A DNA stretch of 64,000 nucleotides from Acanthopleuribacter pedis (GCF_017377855.1 NZ_JAFREP010000010.1:219587-283586), one strand, 5' to 3'; positions 54,000 to 63,775 are shown, numbered from the stretch's first letter. A program made the numbers and translations. The notes: generated by a model not told the origin, from the sequence alone.

Positions 54000-56339
54000 T
54001 TACCCTTTGATGATGGCGACGACGCAGGGGCGGGGTGGCGTGTCCAATTGGTCTGAGGGCCAGTTGCTGCCGCGGGGGACCTCGCGCTCCTGGGCGACGA
54101 TCTGCCCTTCCCCGTTGCGGATTCGGAAGCGTTCTTTGCCCGCCGGCTCGGCCCTCGTACGGGTGCCGTAGATTTCGCCCGGATGCTGCACCGAAAGAAT
54201 CAAGGTTCGGCCGTCGGCCGCGAAGGTGGGGCCGGTTAGCTCGCACTCGCAGGGACCCACCGCGAAGCAATGGGGCACGCCCCGTGACGGGCCGTCCGCC
54301 GGGACCATGTACATGGCGTTGTTGCCAAACACGCCGGGATAGCGTTTGCCGCCCGGTTGGAAGGCTTTTTTATCCGAGGCGTTGCCGCGGTTGAGGGTGC
54401 CCGAGGAAACGTCGGTCACCAGCCACAGGTTGCCTTGTGGGTCGAAAGCCAGGTTGTCGGGACAGGCGAAACCGCCGCCCGCGTCGCAGACGTCGCCGGA
54501 ACTGACGAACTTGCCCCAGCTAAACCGTGTCGCCGCGGGGTCGTCCTCCGCTTCGATCAAGCGGTAGATGCCGCCGTATCGACGCGAGACGTCGCCGACG
54601 GCGTCCTCGAAAATGCGCTGGTCCGGGGAACCCGAACCGCTGCCGGTGTGATCGGTGAAGGCGATATACACGCTGCCGTCGCCAGGGTGCACCTCGAGAT
54701 CTTCCGGGCGCGAGGACGGGGTGGCGCCGATTGCGTTGGCCATCACGAAGGCATCCAGCACCAGCAAACCCTGCTTTTGGTCGCGGTCCGCGCCTTCCAC
54801 CAGGTCGCCCAGGGTGCATGCGTCAAACGCTTTGTTGGTATAGTTTTCGATTTCGGCGACCCAGGCGTCGACGGACAAAACGCCCTCGCCTGGTTCGGTG
54901 CCGACCAGAACCTCGCCGCCGCTGGGTCGGCGCGGTAGGGTCAAGCGGCCGCGGCTACAGTGTTCCGGTTGCGGGCGGACCAGCTTTTGCTCGGGCACCA
55001 GGGGCAACCATTCGCCACTGAAACCCGGTTCGAAGCGGGCGGCATACAAGGTGCCGTCGCTGAGCAGGTTGGTTTCGCCGCGCGCGTCTTTGGCTTTTTG
55101 TTTGCTCACGAATTTCCAGACGTGGCCGCCGCGGCGGTCGTCGCCCATGTAGGCCGCCATCTGCTTGCCCGCCACCACGCGCGGGGCCAGGTTCTCGTGG
55201 CGGAAGCGGCCCAGCCAGGTGTGTTTCTTCATTTGGCCCGTGGCCGGATCGAACTCGCAGACCCAGCCGTACTCGCGACCATCGAGCGGCTTTTCCAAAC
55301 CGAACCCGAAACCATAGATGAAGTTGGGGGCCGGAATCGAACCGTCGACGGTGCCGTCCCCTTTGCGGCTCACCTGGAACATCACGCCCTTGCGGTCGGT
55401 CTCCAGCTCGGCACCGGCGGGCGTCACGCCGGGGTTGAGGTGGTTCTGAATGTTCTCCTCGCAGGTGAGGAAGGTGCCCCAGGGGGTGGTGGCGCCGCTG
55501 CAATTGCCGAAGGTGCCACGCGGCGCGCTGTTGAACAAGAAGGCGGCCGGTCCGTCGAAGGAGGATGCGTCCTCGCCGGCCATGGTTTTGACATTGTGGG
55601 GGGCAATCCCGCTGAAACGGCGGTGATCGGTCGCATCGCGCACCACGCTGAAGCTGCCTGAATCGTCACGGCGCACGCGCACGATGGAAATCCCCAAATC
55701 GTCGAGGGCCGTTTCGCACAGACGGTGGATCTCGGCTCTGGCCGGCTCCGGCAAGGCGGCTATTTGGGCCAGGGGTATGGCATTGCCGGGAACCGTGGTG
55801 CCGGCCACGCGCGTCACCGGTTTTTTGGGGTCGGCGGGGTCGGGCGCCAGCCCCACATCGAAGGCGGCGGTTTCGCGGAACTTGGCCATGCCCTGCAACC
55901 ACGGACGCGCCGAAATGTCCTCGTGGTTCACGAACAGGAAATAATCGGTTTTCGAGCCGGGCACGGGCAACAAACCGGTGTAATCATTGTTGTAGCCGAA
56001 GCGGATTTGGTGGCCGTCGGCGCCGAGCAGATCACCCCAGCCGGCGATGATACGGTAGGAAAATCCCTCGGCCAGTTCGAGCCCGTCGCTGACGGTGAAA
56101 ACAGAGGGCGGCGCCTGCTTGGGCGCGGCGGCGGAGGGCACGGGTCGCGCGGGTTCGGTCCAGTTGGGTTTGCCGTCGGCGGCGACCCAGCCGGTTTGGG
56201 CGGCTTTTCCGGCGGGTGTTTCGCCGACCTTGCTCGAGGTACAGTTAAAAAACGGTAACCCGCCGGCCACGGCGCCGGCACCCATGTATCGAAAAAAAGA
56301 ACGGCGACTGATCTCACCGGAAGAACGCGACTCGGTCAT
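54000..56339 (-). CDS. phoX: PhoX-type alkaline phosphatase, Tat-exported
   Basis: A 779-residue protein of the PhoX/DUF839 family. A twin-arginine signal at residues ~10-30 (ISRRSFFRYMGAGAVAGG) sends it out folded. Family marks include HNVKTMAGEDASSFDG, TPWGTFLTCEENIQNH, GREYGWVCEFDP, GRFRHENLAP and RPEDLEVHPGDGSVYIAFTDH. PhoX enzymes use Ca and Fe to release phosphate from organic phosphates in the periplasm or outside. AGGAG lies 8 bases before the ATG. It starts 31 bp after the NTE-type patatin gene, so the two are probably one operon: a lipase and a phosphatase acting on phospholipid parts is a possible link. Length is in the family range. Confidence 0.9.
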   Translation of the reverse strand: MTESRSSGEISRRSFFRYMGAGAVAGGLPFFNCTSSKVGETPAGKAAQTGWVAADGKPNWTEPARPVPSAAAPKQAPPSVFTVSDGLELAEGFSYRIIAGWGDLLGADGHQIRFGYNNDYTGLLPVPGSKTDYFLFVNHEDISARPWLQGMAKFRETAAFDVGLAPDPADPKKPVTRVAGTTVPGNAIPLAQIAALPEPARAEIHRLCETALDDLGISIVRVRRDDSGSFSVVRDATDHRRFSGIAPHNVKTMAGEDASSFDGPAAFLFNSAPRGTFGNCSGATTPWGTFLTCEENIQNHLNPGVTPAGAELETDRKGVMFQVSRKGDGTVDGSIPAPNFIYGFGFGLEKPLDGREYGWVCEFDPATGQMKKHTWLGRFRHENLAPRVVAGKQMAAYMGDDRRGGHVWKFVSKQKAKDARGETNLLSDGTLYAARFEPGFSGEWLPLVPEQKLVRPQPEHCSRGRLTLPRRPSGGEVLVGTEPGEGVLSVDAWVAEIENYTNKAFDACTLGDLVEGADRDQKQGLLVLDAFVMANAIGATPSSRPEDLEVHPGDGSVYIAFTDHTGSGSGSPDQRIFEDAVGDVSRRYGGIYRLIEAEDDPAATRFSWGKFVSSGDVCDAGGGFACPDNLAFDPQGNLWLVTDVSSGTLNRGNASDKKAFQPGGKRYPGVFGNNAMYMVPADGPSRGVPHCFAVGPCECELTGPTFAADGRTLILSVQHPGEIYGTRTRAEPAGKERFRIRNGEGQIVAQEREVPRGSNWPSDQLDTPPRPCVVAIIKG

Positions 56340-56370
56340 GACAGTGTCTCCTGGGGGAGGCGGCGGGCGC

Positions 56371-59160
56371 TTACCCCAGGAAGGAGAACCGCTTGCCGGC
56401 CAACTTGGCTTTGGTTGTTTCGTAGGTTAACCGTTCCAGTTCGATCAAGGCGGCGGCGTCGGCCTGAAAGCGGTCGAAGGCGCCCAATTCGGGCCGCACG
56501 ACCAGCAGCGATTCGGATTCGGCGGCGTTGCGACGCGCCTGCAAACTGGAGTAACACAACGAGTGGAACAAAATATCGCCCATCTTGGGATAACGCAAGC
56601 CTTTACGAAACGAAAGCATGCGCTCCAGCAGGACGCGCCAGCCGGAAATGGATTGGGGATATCGCTTGCAGTTCCCAAACGCGGATTGTTCTTGGCCGGT
56701 GCCGGTATCCAAATCGGACGCCACGGCCAGCCCCTCGGCACAATCCTCGCGAATCTCGTCGAGCGGCAGGTAGGACACCATGCCGCCATCGACGAGTAGG
56801 TTATCATCGATCCACACGGGGGGCCACAAAACGGGTAACGAGGACGAGGCCCGTACCAGCAGCCAGATGGGTCCGGTTCGCAGGCGAACGAGGCGGTGAC
56901 GGTTGATATCCACGGCGGTAAAGAGGCAATTGATGAGTTGGTCCTCGAGCCGACTTTCGCCAAAGGTTTGTTTGTAAAGCCGGTTCATCTCCTCACCGGT
57001 GGTCAAGGACACGTAGGGCGGTTGGCGCGGAAACAAGGTGTGGCGGCTCGCTTGGGCACCGCTACCCCGTTTGAAAGCGTCGCTGGGCGACAAGCCCATG
57101 GCGACCAAACCGGCGGCGACGGCACCGGAACTGCTGCCGGCCACCACATCCATCGGCAGGTTCTGATCGACCAAGGCGCGGAAAACGCCAAGGTGGGCGA
57201 CACCGCCGATGGTGGCCCCGCTAAAGGCCACGCCCACGGCGCGGTTGGTCAACTTGCGCGCCAGCGCCTCGAGGTCGGACCGGTTGCCCTTGCGAATGTG
57301 GTGGTGGCCCGCGAGGTAATCGCGGGGTTTGAGCCAGGCGATGGTGTTTTTGCCTTCAATCGCCTCCGGGCGCTGGATCAGCACCAGATGACACGGGGCG
57401 TGGCCGGTTCGTTTGAGCACTTCCATAATCTTCCGTTCCAGCGCGGCGATCTCGGGGCTACCGTCGGCCTCGGCGACCAACACGAGGCGGTCGGCCTGGC
57501 GCAAGCAGCGCATGGTCCAGGGCGTGTCGCCGGAATCACAAGCGTAAACCAGGGTGGTGTAATTGGCTTCCAAACGGTGGAAGTATTCCAAGAGGTTGGA
57601 GTCGCCGGCCTCGCCGCGGCCAATGCGCGACATGCCGGCGCCGAGGTAACCCTCGACGATGGCCGACTCCAAATGTTTCGACGGCCCGAAGGCGCGCGAG
57701 GCTTGCGCGAGCATGTCGGCGATGGGGCTCACATCCATGTGCGGCGTAATCGGCAACAACACAATGTTGCTGACGTGCTGGCGTTCGCTGGCACCGGCAC
57801 GCAACGAGGATTCGGCCATTTTTGTGGCGACGTTGCGGCTCAAACTGGGTAAATCTTCCATCAGGGTCAAAAAACGTTCGCGGCGAATGCGCGCCACGCT
57901 GCCGTCACGCAGGGCACGCACGGTTTCGCGGTGGCCGGCACCGGCCATCAACTCGCGCAAGCCGAAGGATTCGCCGTGGCCCAAATAGCGGCGCCGACGT
58001 TCCGGCTGATCCTCGGCCGGTTCCACCACAAAACGCCCGGTACTGACAAAATGGATGTAGCGGGCAGGATCGTCGGCACTAATCAGGGTTTGGCCGCCGT
58101 CGACAGAGGTCCACCGCAGTTCCTCGTAAATCAGCGCGCGCTGCTCCGGGGAAATACCCTGGAACAACGCGAACTCGGACAAACGTTCCGGCCAAGCCAT
58201 GTTGTCGACCAACTGATCGAGCAAGCGGCTGGCCTGGACATCGTGCGGTGCGGACAAAATATGCACGCGGCCGAGGTGGCGCGGCGCGGACCAGGCCTCG
58301 GGGTCGACATCGCGCAGGTTGTCCAGCGGGTTAACCAGCACGAGTTCGGCGGGCCGACTCATGCGGGTGGTAAAAATCTGCATTTCGCGGGAAACGGGCT
58401 GGGGGTCGCGTTTGACGGAGTTAAAACTGCACACCAAATCGGCCTGCCGCAACACAAACGCATTCCACGGCGAATTTTTCATGTCGGTCATCAAAACCAC
58501 AAACCGGTGGTCGTTTTGCTCCAGGTTAAGCCATTCGGTGGCGGCAATGCGACGCGGATCATGAGAGGGTCGTTTCAAATCCTCTACTTGGAATTGCTCT
58601 TTAAATTGCTCACTTTCGAGATAGGCTCCGTCGTCGCGAATCTCCAGCGCCTTGCGCAAACTGTTGCGGACCAGCTCACCTAATTCACCGCCGCGCGAAC
58701 AACTGGCCGCGATCAGAATCGAGCCGGGCCGGGGTTTGCGCAACTTGGCGCGTTGTTCCATCAAAAAGCCGGCGATTTGGCGCAGCAGCGACCAGTTGGG
58801 ACGAAACGCCTTGCGAAAGGAATCGGCGTCGGTGAAGTAAACGACCGAATCGCGTCGGGCCACCACGGTGTAGGTTCGCGGGCGGTCGGTAAGCACGGCA
58901 CTTTCGCCAATCCAATCACCGGACTCGGCCCAGCCGATGCGCTGGGAGCGACCGCGATGGTCCTCCAATAAAATTTCGAACAAGCCCTGCTTGACCACAA
59001 AAACTTCGCGGCCGGAATCGCCTTGGCGCAGCAAATATTCGCCGGCTTCAACCACGCGTGGCTTGAAGTGAGGAACGACGGAAGATAAAACCTGGTCGGA
59101 GGAACGGTCGAAAAAAGCGACATTTTTTTGAAAAAACGCAAGTTGATCATCAACGTTCAT
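56371..59160 (-). CDS. NTE-type patatin esterase with two cNMP-binding domains
   Basis: A 929-residue protein. A cyclic-nucleotide-binding-like domain (~15-130; GEYLLRQGDSGREVFVVKQG) is followed by an alpha/beta region, a second such domain (~330-450; DDPARYIHFVSTGRFVVE), another linker, and a patatin domain (~640-929) with Ser677 in GSSSGA and Asp791 in VDGGM. This is the layout of neuropathy target esterase, a lysophospholipase. The oxyanion loop reads AFSGATIGGVAHLG where homologues have GGGGxRGxAH, so two Gly are changed, which might weaken or alter activity. No membrane anchor is evident at the N-terminus. The PhoX gene follows 31 bp downstream. Confidence 0.88.
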   Translation of the reverse strand: MNVDDQLAFFQKNVAFFDRSSDQVLSSVVPHFKPRVVEAGEYLLRQGDSGREVFVVKQGLFEILLEDHRGRSQRIGWAESGDWIGESAVLTDRPRTYTVVARRDSVVYFTDADSFRKAFRPNWSLLRQIAGFLMEQRAKLRKPRPGSILIAASCSRGGELGELVRNSLRKALEIRDDGAYLESEQFKEQFQVEDLKRPSHDPRRIAATEWLNLEQNDHRFVVLMTDMKNSPWNAFVLRQADLVCSFNSVKRDPQPVSREMQIFTTRMSRPAELVLVNPLDNLRDVDPEAWSAPRHLGRVHILSAPHDVQASRLLDQLVDNMAWPERLSEFALFQGISPEQRALIYEELRWTSVDGGQTLISADDPARYIHFVSTGRFVVEPAEDQPERRRRYLGHGESFGLRELMAGAGHRETVRALRDGSVARIRRERFLTLMEDLPSLSRNVATKMAESSLRAGASERQHVSNIVLLPITPHMDVSPIADMLAQASRAFGPSKHLESAIVEGYLGAGMSRIGRGEAGDSNLLEYFHRLEANYTTLVYACDSGDTPWTMRCLRQADRLVLVAEADGSPEIAALERKIMEVLKRTGHAPCHLVLIQRPEAIEGKNTIAWLKPRDYLAGHHHIRKGNRSDLEALARKLTNRAVGVAFSGATIGGVAHLGVFRALVDQNLPMDVVAGSSSGAVAAGLVAMGLSPSDAFKRGSGAQASRHTLFPRQPPYVSLTTGEEMNRLYKQTFGESRLEDQLINCLFTAVDINRHRLVRLRTGPIWLLVRASSSLPVLWPPVWIDDNLLVDGGMVSYLPLDEIREDCAEGLAVASDLDTGTGQEQSAFGNCKRYPQSISGWRVLLERMLSFRKGLRYPKMGDILFHSLCYSSLQARRNAAESESLLVVRPELGAFDRFQADAAALIELERLTYETTKAKLAGKRFSFLG

Positions 59161-59350
59161 GGGGAAAGCCCTTCAGCATCAATAAAATACCAGAAAGAAC
59201 GGTTATTACCTCGAAGCCGTCCACCCTTTGCTATGCAGGAAATACCGGGCCGGCGGAAACCGTCCGAGCCGGCAGGCGCACCAACCGCTTCCCACGACGA
59301 AAGGCGACAAAAAACGATAAGGCTAGCATATCGCAATCACTTGCATGGTA

Positions 59351-59530
59351 AAACCTAAGAAGCGCGATAAATCGCGGTGGTTATAGCTAAACCTCTGGGC
59401 TGCAACGGCCAGTGAAAAGGCTCACTGCACCCGGTGGGTGCAGGTCGTGCGCGACCCCGGTCCGCTTTTTCCAGGCCCTTTCGCTCCAGATCTTTAGCTA
59501 AACCCCCCTCGCTTCAGCGCCGCTTAGGTT
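59351..59530 (-). repeat. Dispersed repeat, copy 4, inverted
   Basis: AAACCTAAGAAGCGCGATAA to CGCCGCTTAGGTT. The inner blocks are in reverse order and complement relative to copies 1-3 (TAGCTAAACCTCTGGGCTGC near the left, TTTCGCTCCAGATCTTTAGC near the right). It sits in the ~590-bp space between divergent NTE-type and PotD-like genes; the rest of that space (59161-59350, 59531-59752) shows no gene. Confidence 0.85.
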
Positions 59531-59752
59531 AAAGCACAGAGCACGGTTTCTCGCACGCGAGCAGCGACAACCCCGCACCAGTACAAGACTTTCCTTGAAA
59601 TACCGCTAGAATTTTAAGAAAAACTCGGGGTCTGACGATAGGTCAAAAATCATCGCCTTTCGAAAACCTCGCGGACCCTAGCTTTTTCACGGGCTGAACC
59701 GCGCTCAGGCATTCTGTCGACCCCTGGGGTCGCTTCTAAAAGGTACCTCAGC

Positions 59753-61006
59753 ATGAAACGCCGTTCGTTCCTCAAAACCGGAATCTGCGCCGCCGTCGCG
59801 AGCACCTACAGCGCCTTTCCCGCGGTCTGGGTACCCAAAAAGTTTGCCATTCGGGTTTTGGGCACCCACGTCACGCTGCAAGAAGAGTTGCGCACCCAGG
59901 CGATGCGCGACCTCGGCATCGACATCCAGTTCGAACCCGGCGGCAGCGCCCAGGTACTCCACAAAGCATCGACGCGCCCCGAATCCTTTGACCTTTACGA
60001 GCAATGGTCCAACAGCATCAATATATTGTGGCGCGCGGGGGCGATCCAACCCATCGACAAGAAACGCATCGAAAAATGGGACGAGGTCAACGATTTAACC
60101 AAAACCGGCAAGCTCACCCCCGAGGCACGTTTCGGCGCGGGCGATGCGCCCTACCGTTTGCTGCACGTCCAACCCGACGGCGCACTTTCGGAAAACAACA
60201 CGGAGGAAATCTCGTTCCTCCCCTACGTTCACAACGTGGATTCCATTGGGTATAACTCGGCGGAAATTCCACCGGGCAGCGAATACGACGAGGAAAGTTG
60301 GGCATGGTTGTTGGATGATCGCTTTCGCGGCAAGGTAGCCATCGTCAACGCACCGACGATCGGCCTGTTCGATCTCGCCCTGGCCGCGAGCGCCAAGGGC
60401 TTAATGACCTTCACCGACATCGCCAATATGACCCGAAACGAGTTGGACGAGCTCTTCAGCATCCTCAACGACTACAAAATGAAAGGCCACTTCCGCGGCG
60501 TATGGACCTCGGTTCCCCAATCGGTCGACTTTATGGCCCGGGACGGCGTCTTGGTGGAGAGCATGTTCTCGCCCGGCGTGGCCGCGCTACGTGGTCGCGG
60601 CATTCCCTGTTTGTACGCGGCACCGCGCGAGGGTTACCGCGCGTGGCACGGGGTGATGTGCCTTTCCAGTGCCACCACCGGCGCCCGGGCCGACGCCGCC
60701 TACGCCTACATGAACTGGTGGTTGTCCGGTTGGCCCGGCGCCTTTATCGCCCGCCAGGGTTACTATATTTCCACCCCACACCTCTCAAAATCCTTCCTCA
60801 GCGAGGACGAATGGAATTATTGGTACGCGGGAAAACCCACCGGCACCGTGCTCAACAACACGCATGGAGAACCCGCCGTCCAACCCGGTGAAACGCGCCG
60901 CGGCGGCTCCTACCTCAAGCGCTTCAGCAACGTGGCCGTCTGGAACACGGTCATGCAGCAATACGAGTACAGCTTGATTAAATGGAAGGAGTTCTTGCTT
61001 TCATGA
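59753..61006 (+). CDS. PotD-like extracytoplasmic solute-binding protein
   Basis: A 417-residue binding protein of the spermidine/putrescine (PotD) type. It starts with MKRRSFLKTG, a Tat-like export signal, then FAIRVLGTHVTLQEELRTQA. Inside are PotD-like stretches: SFLPYVHNVDSIGYNS, ESWAWLLDDRFRGKVAIVN and RGIPCLYAAPREGYRAWHG. It would bind a polyamine or similar ligand in the periplasm. AAAGGTACC precedes the ATG. No permease or ATPase gene is adjacent; instead the stop overlaps a histidine kinase by ATGA. That points to a sensory rather than a transport job. Confidence 0.85.
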   Translation: MKRRSFLKTGICAAVASTYSAFPAVWVPKKFAIRVLGTHVTLQEELRTQAMRDLGIDIQFEPGGSAQVLHKASTRPESFDLYEQWSNSINILWRAGAIQPIDKKRIEKWDEVNDLTKTGKLTPEARFGAGDAPYRLLHVQPDGALSENNTEEISFLPYVHNVDSIGYNSAEIPPGSEYDEESWAWLLDDRFRGKVAIVNAPTIGLFDLALAASAKGLMTFTDIANMTRNELDELFSILNDYKMKGHFRGVWTSVPQSVDFMARDGVLVESMFSPGVAALRGRGIPCLYAAPREGYRAWHGVMCLSSATTGARADAAYAYMNWWLSGWPGAFIARQGYYISTPHLSKSFLSEDEWNYWYAGKPTGTVLNNTHGEPAVQPGETRRGGSYLKRFSNVAVWNTVMQQYEYSLIKWKEFLLS

Positions 61007-62898
61007 ACGAACGCGCCATCACCGCCGCTCCCGAAACAGGCTCCTTTTGGGGCAGCATTCGCGCCCGGATCATGCTTGGCTTTCTTCTGCTAATCCTTGG
61101 TATCGGGCTGATTAGCGGGGTTTCCTACAGCGGCTTTAACTTGGTTAAAAACGAATTCAACACCTTCCGCAACCTCAACGAACGCGCCACCATGGTGCTG
61201 GAATTGAACCGCGAGGTTTCCGAGGTCCAGCGCTACGTGCAAGTCTTCAGTTATACCGGTCACGACAGCGTTGCCGACCGCACGCTGGTGGTGGTGGGTG
61301 AAATCGAAGGGCGCCTGACCGACTTGAAACGCCTGAACCGCGACAACAACAGCTTGGCATTGCTCAAACGCATGGAAGGCCACCTCAAGGTATACCGCGG
61401 TACCTTCCTCGATGCGGTCGAACAACGGCGGTTGCGCAAAAGGCTTGAGGACGAAGAACTTGCCCTGGCCCATCGCCAGTTGGAACAAGCGTTGAAAAAC
61501 TACCGCGCGGGCAAGAACCACAACCGCGACCTGGGTCGGCGCCTGTTCTTTGAAATCAAATCCCTCGAGGAAAACCTGTTCAACTACCTGCTCCAGCTTG
61601 AAGCCTATCCCCTTGAACAAAGCCTCGTCACCATCGAAGCCCTGGACCGCGAACTGGCGAAGGAACCGGGGCAAGATGCGGTATTTTTGCGCCAGGCCAT
61701 TTCCGGGCTCACCAACCTCTCCCTGCGCATCATGCAAGCAACCCGTTCCTTTTTGTACCTGACCGGGGTGGTGATGGCCGGTGAAGCATTGGAGTTCAGC
61801 TACGTCTCCGCCGGCCTGCGCGACAGTATTTTGGATGAAATGAACCCCGTCATCAGTAGAATTCAAAACAACACCAACCGAACCCAGTCGTTTAACCTGA
61901 TTTTTTCGGTGGCTTGCATGATCTTGGGTTTGTTCTTCTCGGTGTTTATCGGCCTAAGCATCACCCAACCGATTCGCGCGGTTTCGGTAACCCTGCTCAA
62001 GCTGTCCCGCGGCGAAAAAACCAGCATCCCCGGCGTGGATCGCAAGGATGAGATCGGCATCATGGCGCGGGCCGCGGGCGTCTTTGCCAAACGCAACGAA
62101 GAAACCGAACACCTGTTGGCGCGCTCCCAAGAACTTACCCAGGAACTGGACCAACACAAACGCGAACTAGAGCGTTCCAACAACGAAATGGAACAGTTCG
62201 TTTACACCGTTTCCCACGACCTGAAAAGTCCGGTGGTCACCAGCATGGGTTTCATCGGCATGATGAAGGTGTTTGCGGCGCAAGGGAAAGCGGAAGAGGC
62301 ACTGCAAAAATTACCAACGCTTGAGAAAGCCAACCGCCGCATGAGCGAGCTCATCAACGACCTGCTGGATTTAAGCCGCGTGGGCCGCGCGGAGACGGAC
62401 ATGGAGCGCCTGGACATGAACGAGGTGCTGCAAAACGTGCAAACCAATTTAGTGGGCTTGATCGAAATGTACCCGGCCGAGATCGTTATCCAAAAAAACT
62501 TACCGGAAATCCGTGGAAACGAAATACGCGTTTCTCAAGTTTTTGATAATCTAATGAGCAATGCCCTTAAGTACACGTCCCTGATCACCAACCCCATCAT
62601 CGAGGTGGGCGGCGAGCAGGATGCCGACTCGGTTCACTATTATGTGAAAGACAACGGAAACGGCATTCCCAAGCGCCACCACGACCGGGTCTTCGGTTTG
62701 TTCCAACGCTTGGATGTTTCGGTTGAAGGCACCGGTATTGGCTTGGCCATTGTCAAAAAAATCATGAAAACCCACCATGGCAAAGTCTGGATTGAATCCG
62801 AGGGCAACGGTTGTACCTTCCATCTCGAATTCCCACGTCATGGGGAAACAGCAACACAACGTAACGACGGGGCGACACATGAAGGATCAACGCAATAA
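61003..62898 (+). CDS. Membrane sensor histidine kinase
   Basis: A 631-residue kinase. The two membrane helices are ~25-47 (MLGFLLLILGIGLISGVSY) and ~305-327 (FSVACMILGLFFSVFIG). Between them is a ~255-residue periplasmic, mostly helical domain. HAMP follows (ITQPIRAVSVTLLKLSRGE), then a coiled coil, HisKA with His405 (VSHDLKSP), N-box FDNLMSNALKYTS, G1 KDNGNGIP and G2 GTGIGLAIVKK. All catalytic marks are present. It probably reads the state of the binding protein encoded just upstream (4-bp overlap) and phosphorylates the receiver encoded downstream (20-bp overlap). Confidence 0.92.
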   Translation: MNERAITAAPETGSFWGSIRARIMLGFLLLILGIGLISGVSYSGFNLVKNEFNTFRNLNERATMVLELNREVSEVQRYVQVFSYTGHDSVADRTLVVVGEIEGRLTDLKRLNRDNNSLALLKRMEGHLKVYRGTFLDAVEQRRLRKRLEDEELALAHRQLEQALKNYRAGKNHNRDLGRRLFFEIKSLEENLFNYLLQLEAYPLEQSLVTIEALDRELAKEPGQDAVFLRQAISGLTNLSLRIMQATRSFLYLTGVVMAGEALEFSYVSAGLRDSILDEMNPVISRIQNNTNRTQSFNLIFSVACMILGLFFSVFIGLSITQPIRAVSVTLLKLSRGEKTSIPGVDRKDEIGIMARAAGVFAKRNEETEHLLARSQELTQELDQHKRELERSNNEMEQFVYTVSHDLKSPVVTSMGFIGMMKVFAAQGKAEEALQKLPTLEKANRRMSELINDLLDLSRVGRAETDMERLDMNEVLQNVQTNLVGLIEMYPAEIVIQKNLPEIRGNEIRVSQVFDNLMSNALKYTSLITNPIIEVGGEQDADSVHYYVKDNGNGIPKRHHDRVFGLFQRLDVSVEGTGIGLAIVKKIMKTHHGKVWIESEGNGCTFHLEFPRHGETATQRNDGATHEGSTQ

Positions 62899-63325
62899 AT
62901 TTAAAATTTTGATTGTTGAGGACGACGACCAACACGCCGAACTCATTCAGTTCACCTTGTGTGAAACCGCCCAGAAACCCCGGGTCTGGCGTGCCGCCGA
63001 CGGTGAGGAGGCGGTCGCTTTTCTCGAACGGCGCGCGCCGTTTGAAGACGCGGAGCGACCGAGCTTAATCTTGCTCGATCTCAAGCTCCCGAAAATGGAC
63101 GGCCTGGAAGTGCTGGATTACATCAAAAATTCGGAAAACCTGAAAACCATCCCCGTGGTGATGCTGACCACCTCGGCCAGCCAAAAAGACAAAATCAAAG
63201 CCTACGAATCCCATGTGAACAGCTACCTGGTCAAGCCGATGGATTTTGGCGATTTCATGAAACTCGCCCAAGATGTTTGTAATTACTGGGGCCGTCTCAA
63301 CAACCCCTTAAGCGTGGCCGAATAA
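62879..63325 (+). CDS. Single-domain response regulator, Rcp1 type
   Basis: A 148-residue receiver domain without output domain. Acidic pocket EDDD (14-17), phospho-acceptor Asp67 (LLDLKLPKMDG), Thr-Thr-Ser in VVMLTTSASQKDK, and Lys in SYLVKPMDF. The longer alpha4-beta5 region and ending with VCNYWGRLN resemble Rcp1 proteins, partners of phytochrome-type kinases. Phosphorylated by the upstream kinase, it must act through protein contact. The ATG overlaps the end of the kinase gene by 20 bp and follows GGGGCGA. Confidence 0.92.
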   Translation: MKDQRNKFKILIVEDDDQHAELIQFTLCETAQKPRVWRAADGEEAVAFLERRAPFEDAERPSLILLDLKLPKMDGLEVLDYIKNSENLKTIPVVMLTTSASQKDKIKAYESHVNSYLVKPMDFGDFMKLAQDVCNYWGRLNNPLSVAE

Positions 63326-63637
63326 ACGCTTTTGGAAACCCAAAACACGACGCCAAAAGGCAGGGTGACCCGGTTGGGCGCCGACCGCGGGTAGCCGCAC
63401 ATCGATGGGTCGGCATCAAGCCGGTGGAACCACCAGGTTACCTGGAAACCGAGCCACACCGAGCAACCTGTTGCACGACGAAAAGGACGGTTCGACGACA
63501 ATGGTGAGACGGTACCACCCCGGGGGACGCTACGACGGCGCCTCTGCGCTTCCGCCGTCCTCGTTTTCCCACGGCGCCGCCGTTGTGTCGGGAACACTAG
63601 GCGTAAGCATGCACCAGAATATCCGTTGGGAAATTTT
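63326..63637. other. Intergenic stretch after the two-component operon
   Basis: About 310 bp without supportable gene or terminator. Open frames here are short and of unnatural composition. Confidence 0.4.
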
Positions 63638-63775
63638 CACCTAAGAAGCGCGATAAGAGCGTGGGATATTCGCTAAAGATCTGGAGCGAAATGGCTTGGA
63701 AAAGGCGGGCCGGGGTCGCGCACGACCGCACCCAATGGGTGCGGTGAGCATTCTCACAGGACGTTGTAGCCCAGA
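63638..63775 (+). repeat. Dispersed repeat, copy 5, right end lost
   Basis: CACCTAAGAAGCGCGATAAG at the left, AAAGATCTGGAGCGAAATGG and GGGGTCGCGCACGACCGCAC inside, ending at TGTAGCCCAGA. The right terminal repeat is missing, so this copy is truncated. Bases 63776-63885 show no other feature. Confidence 0.8.
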
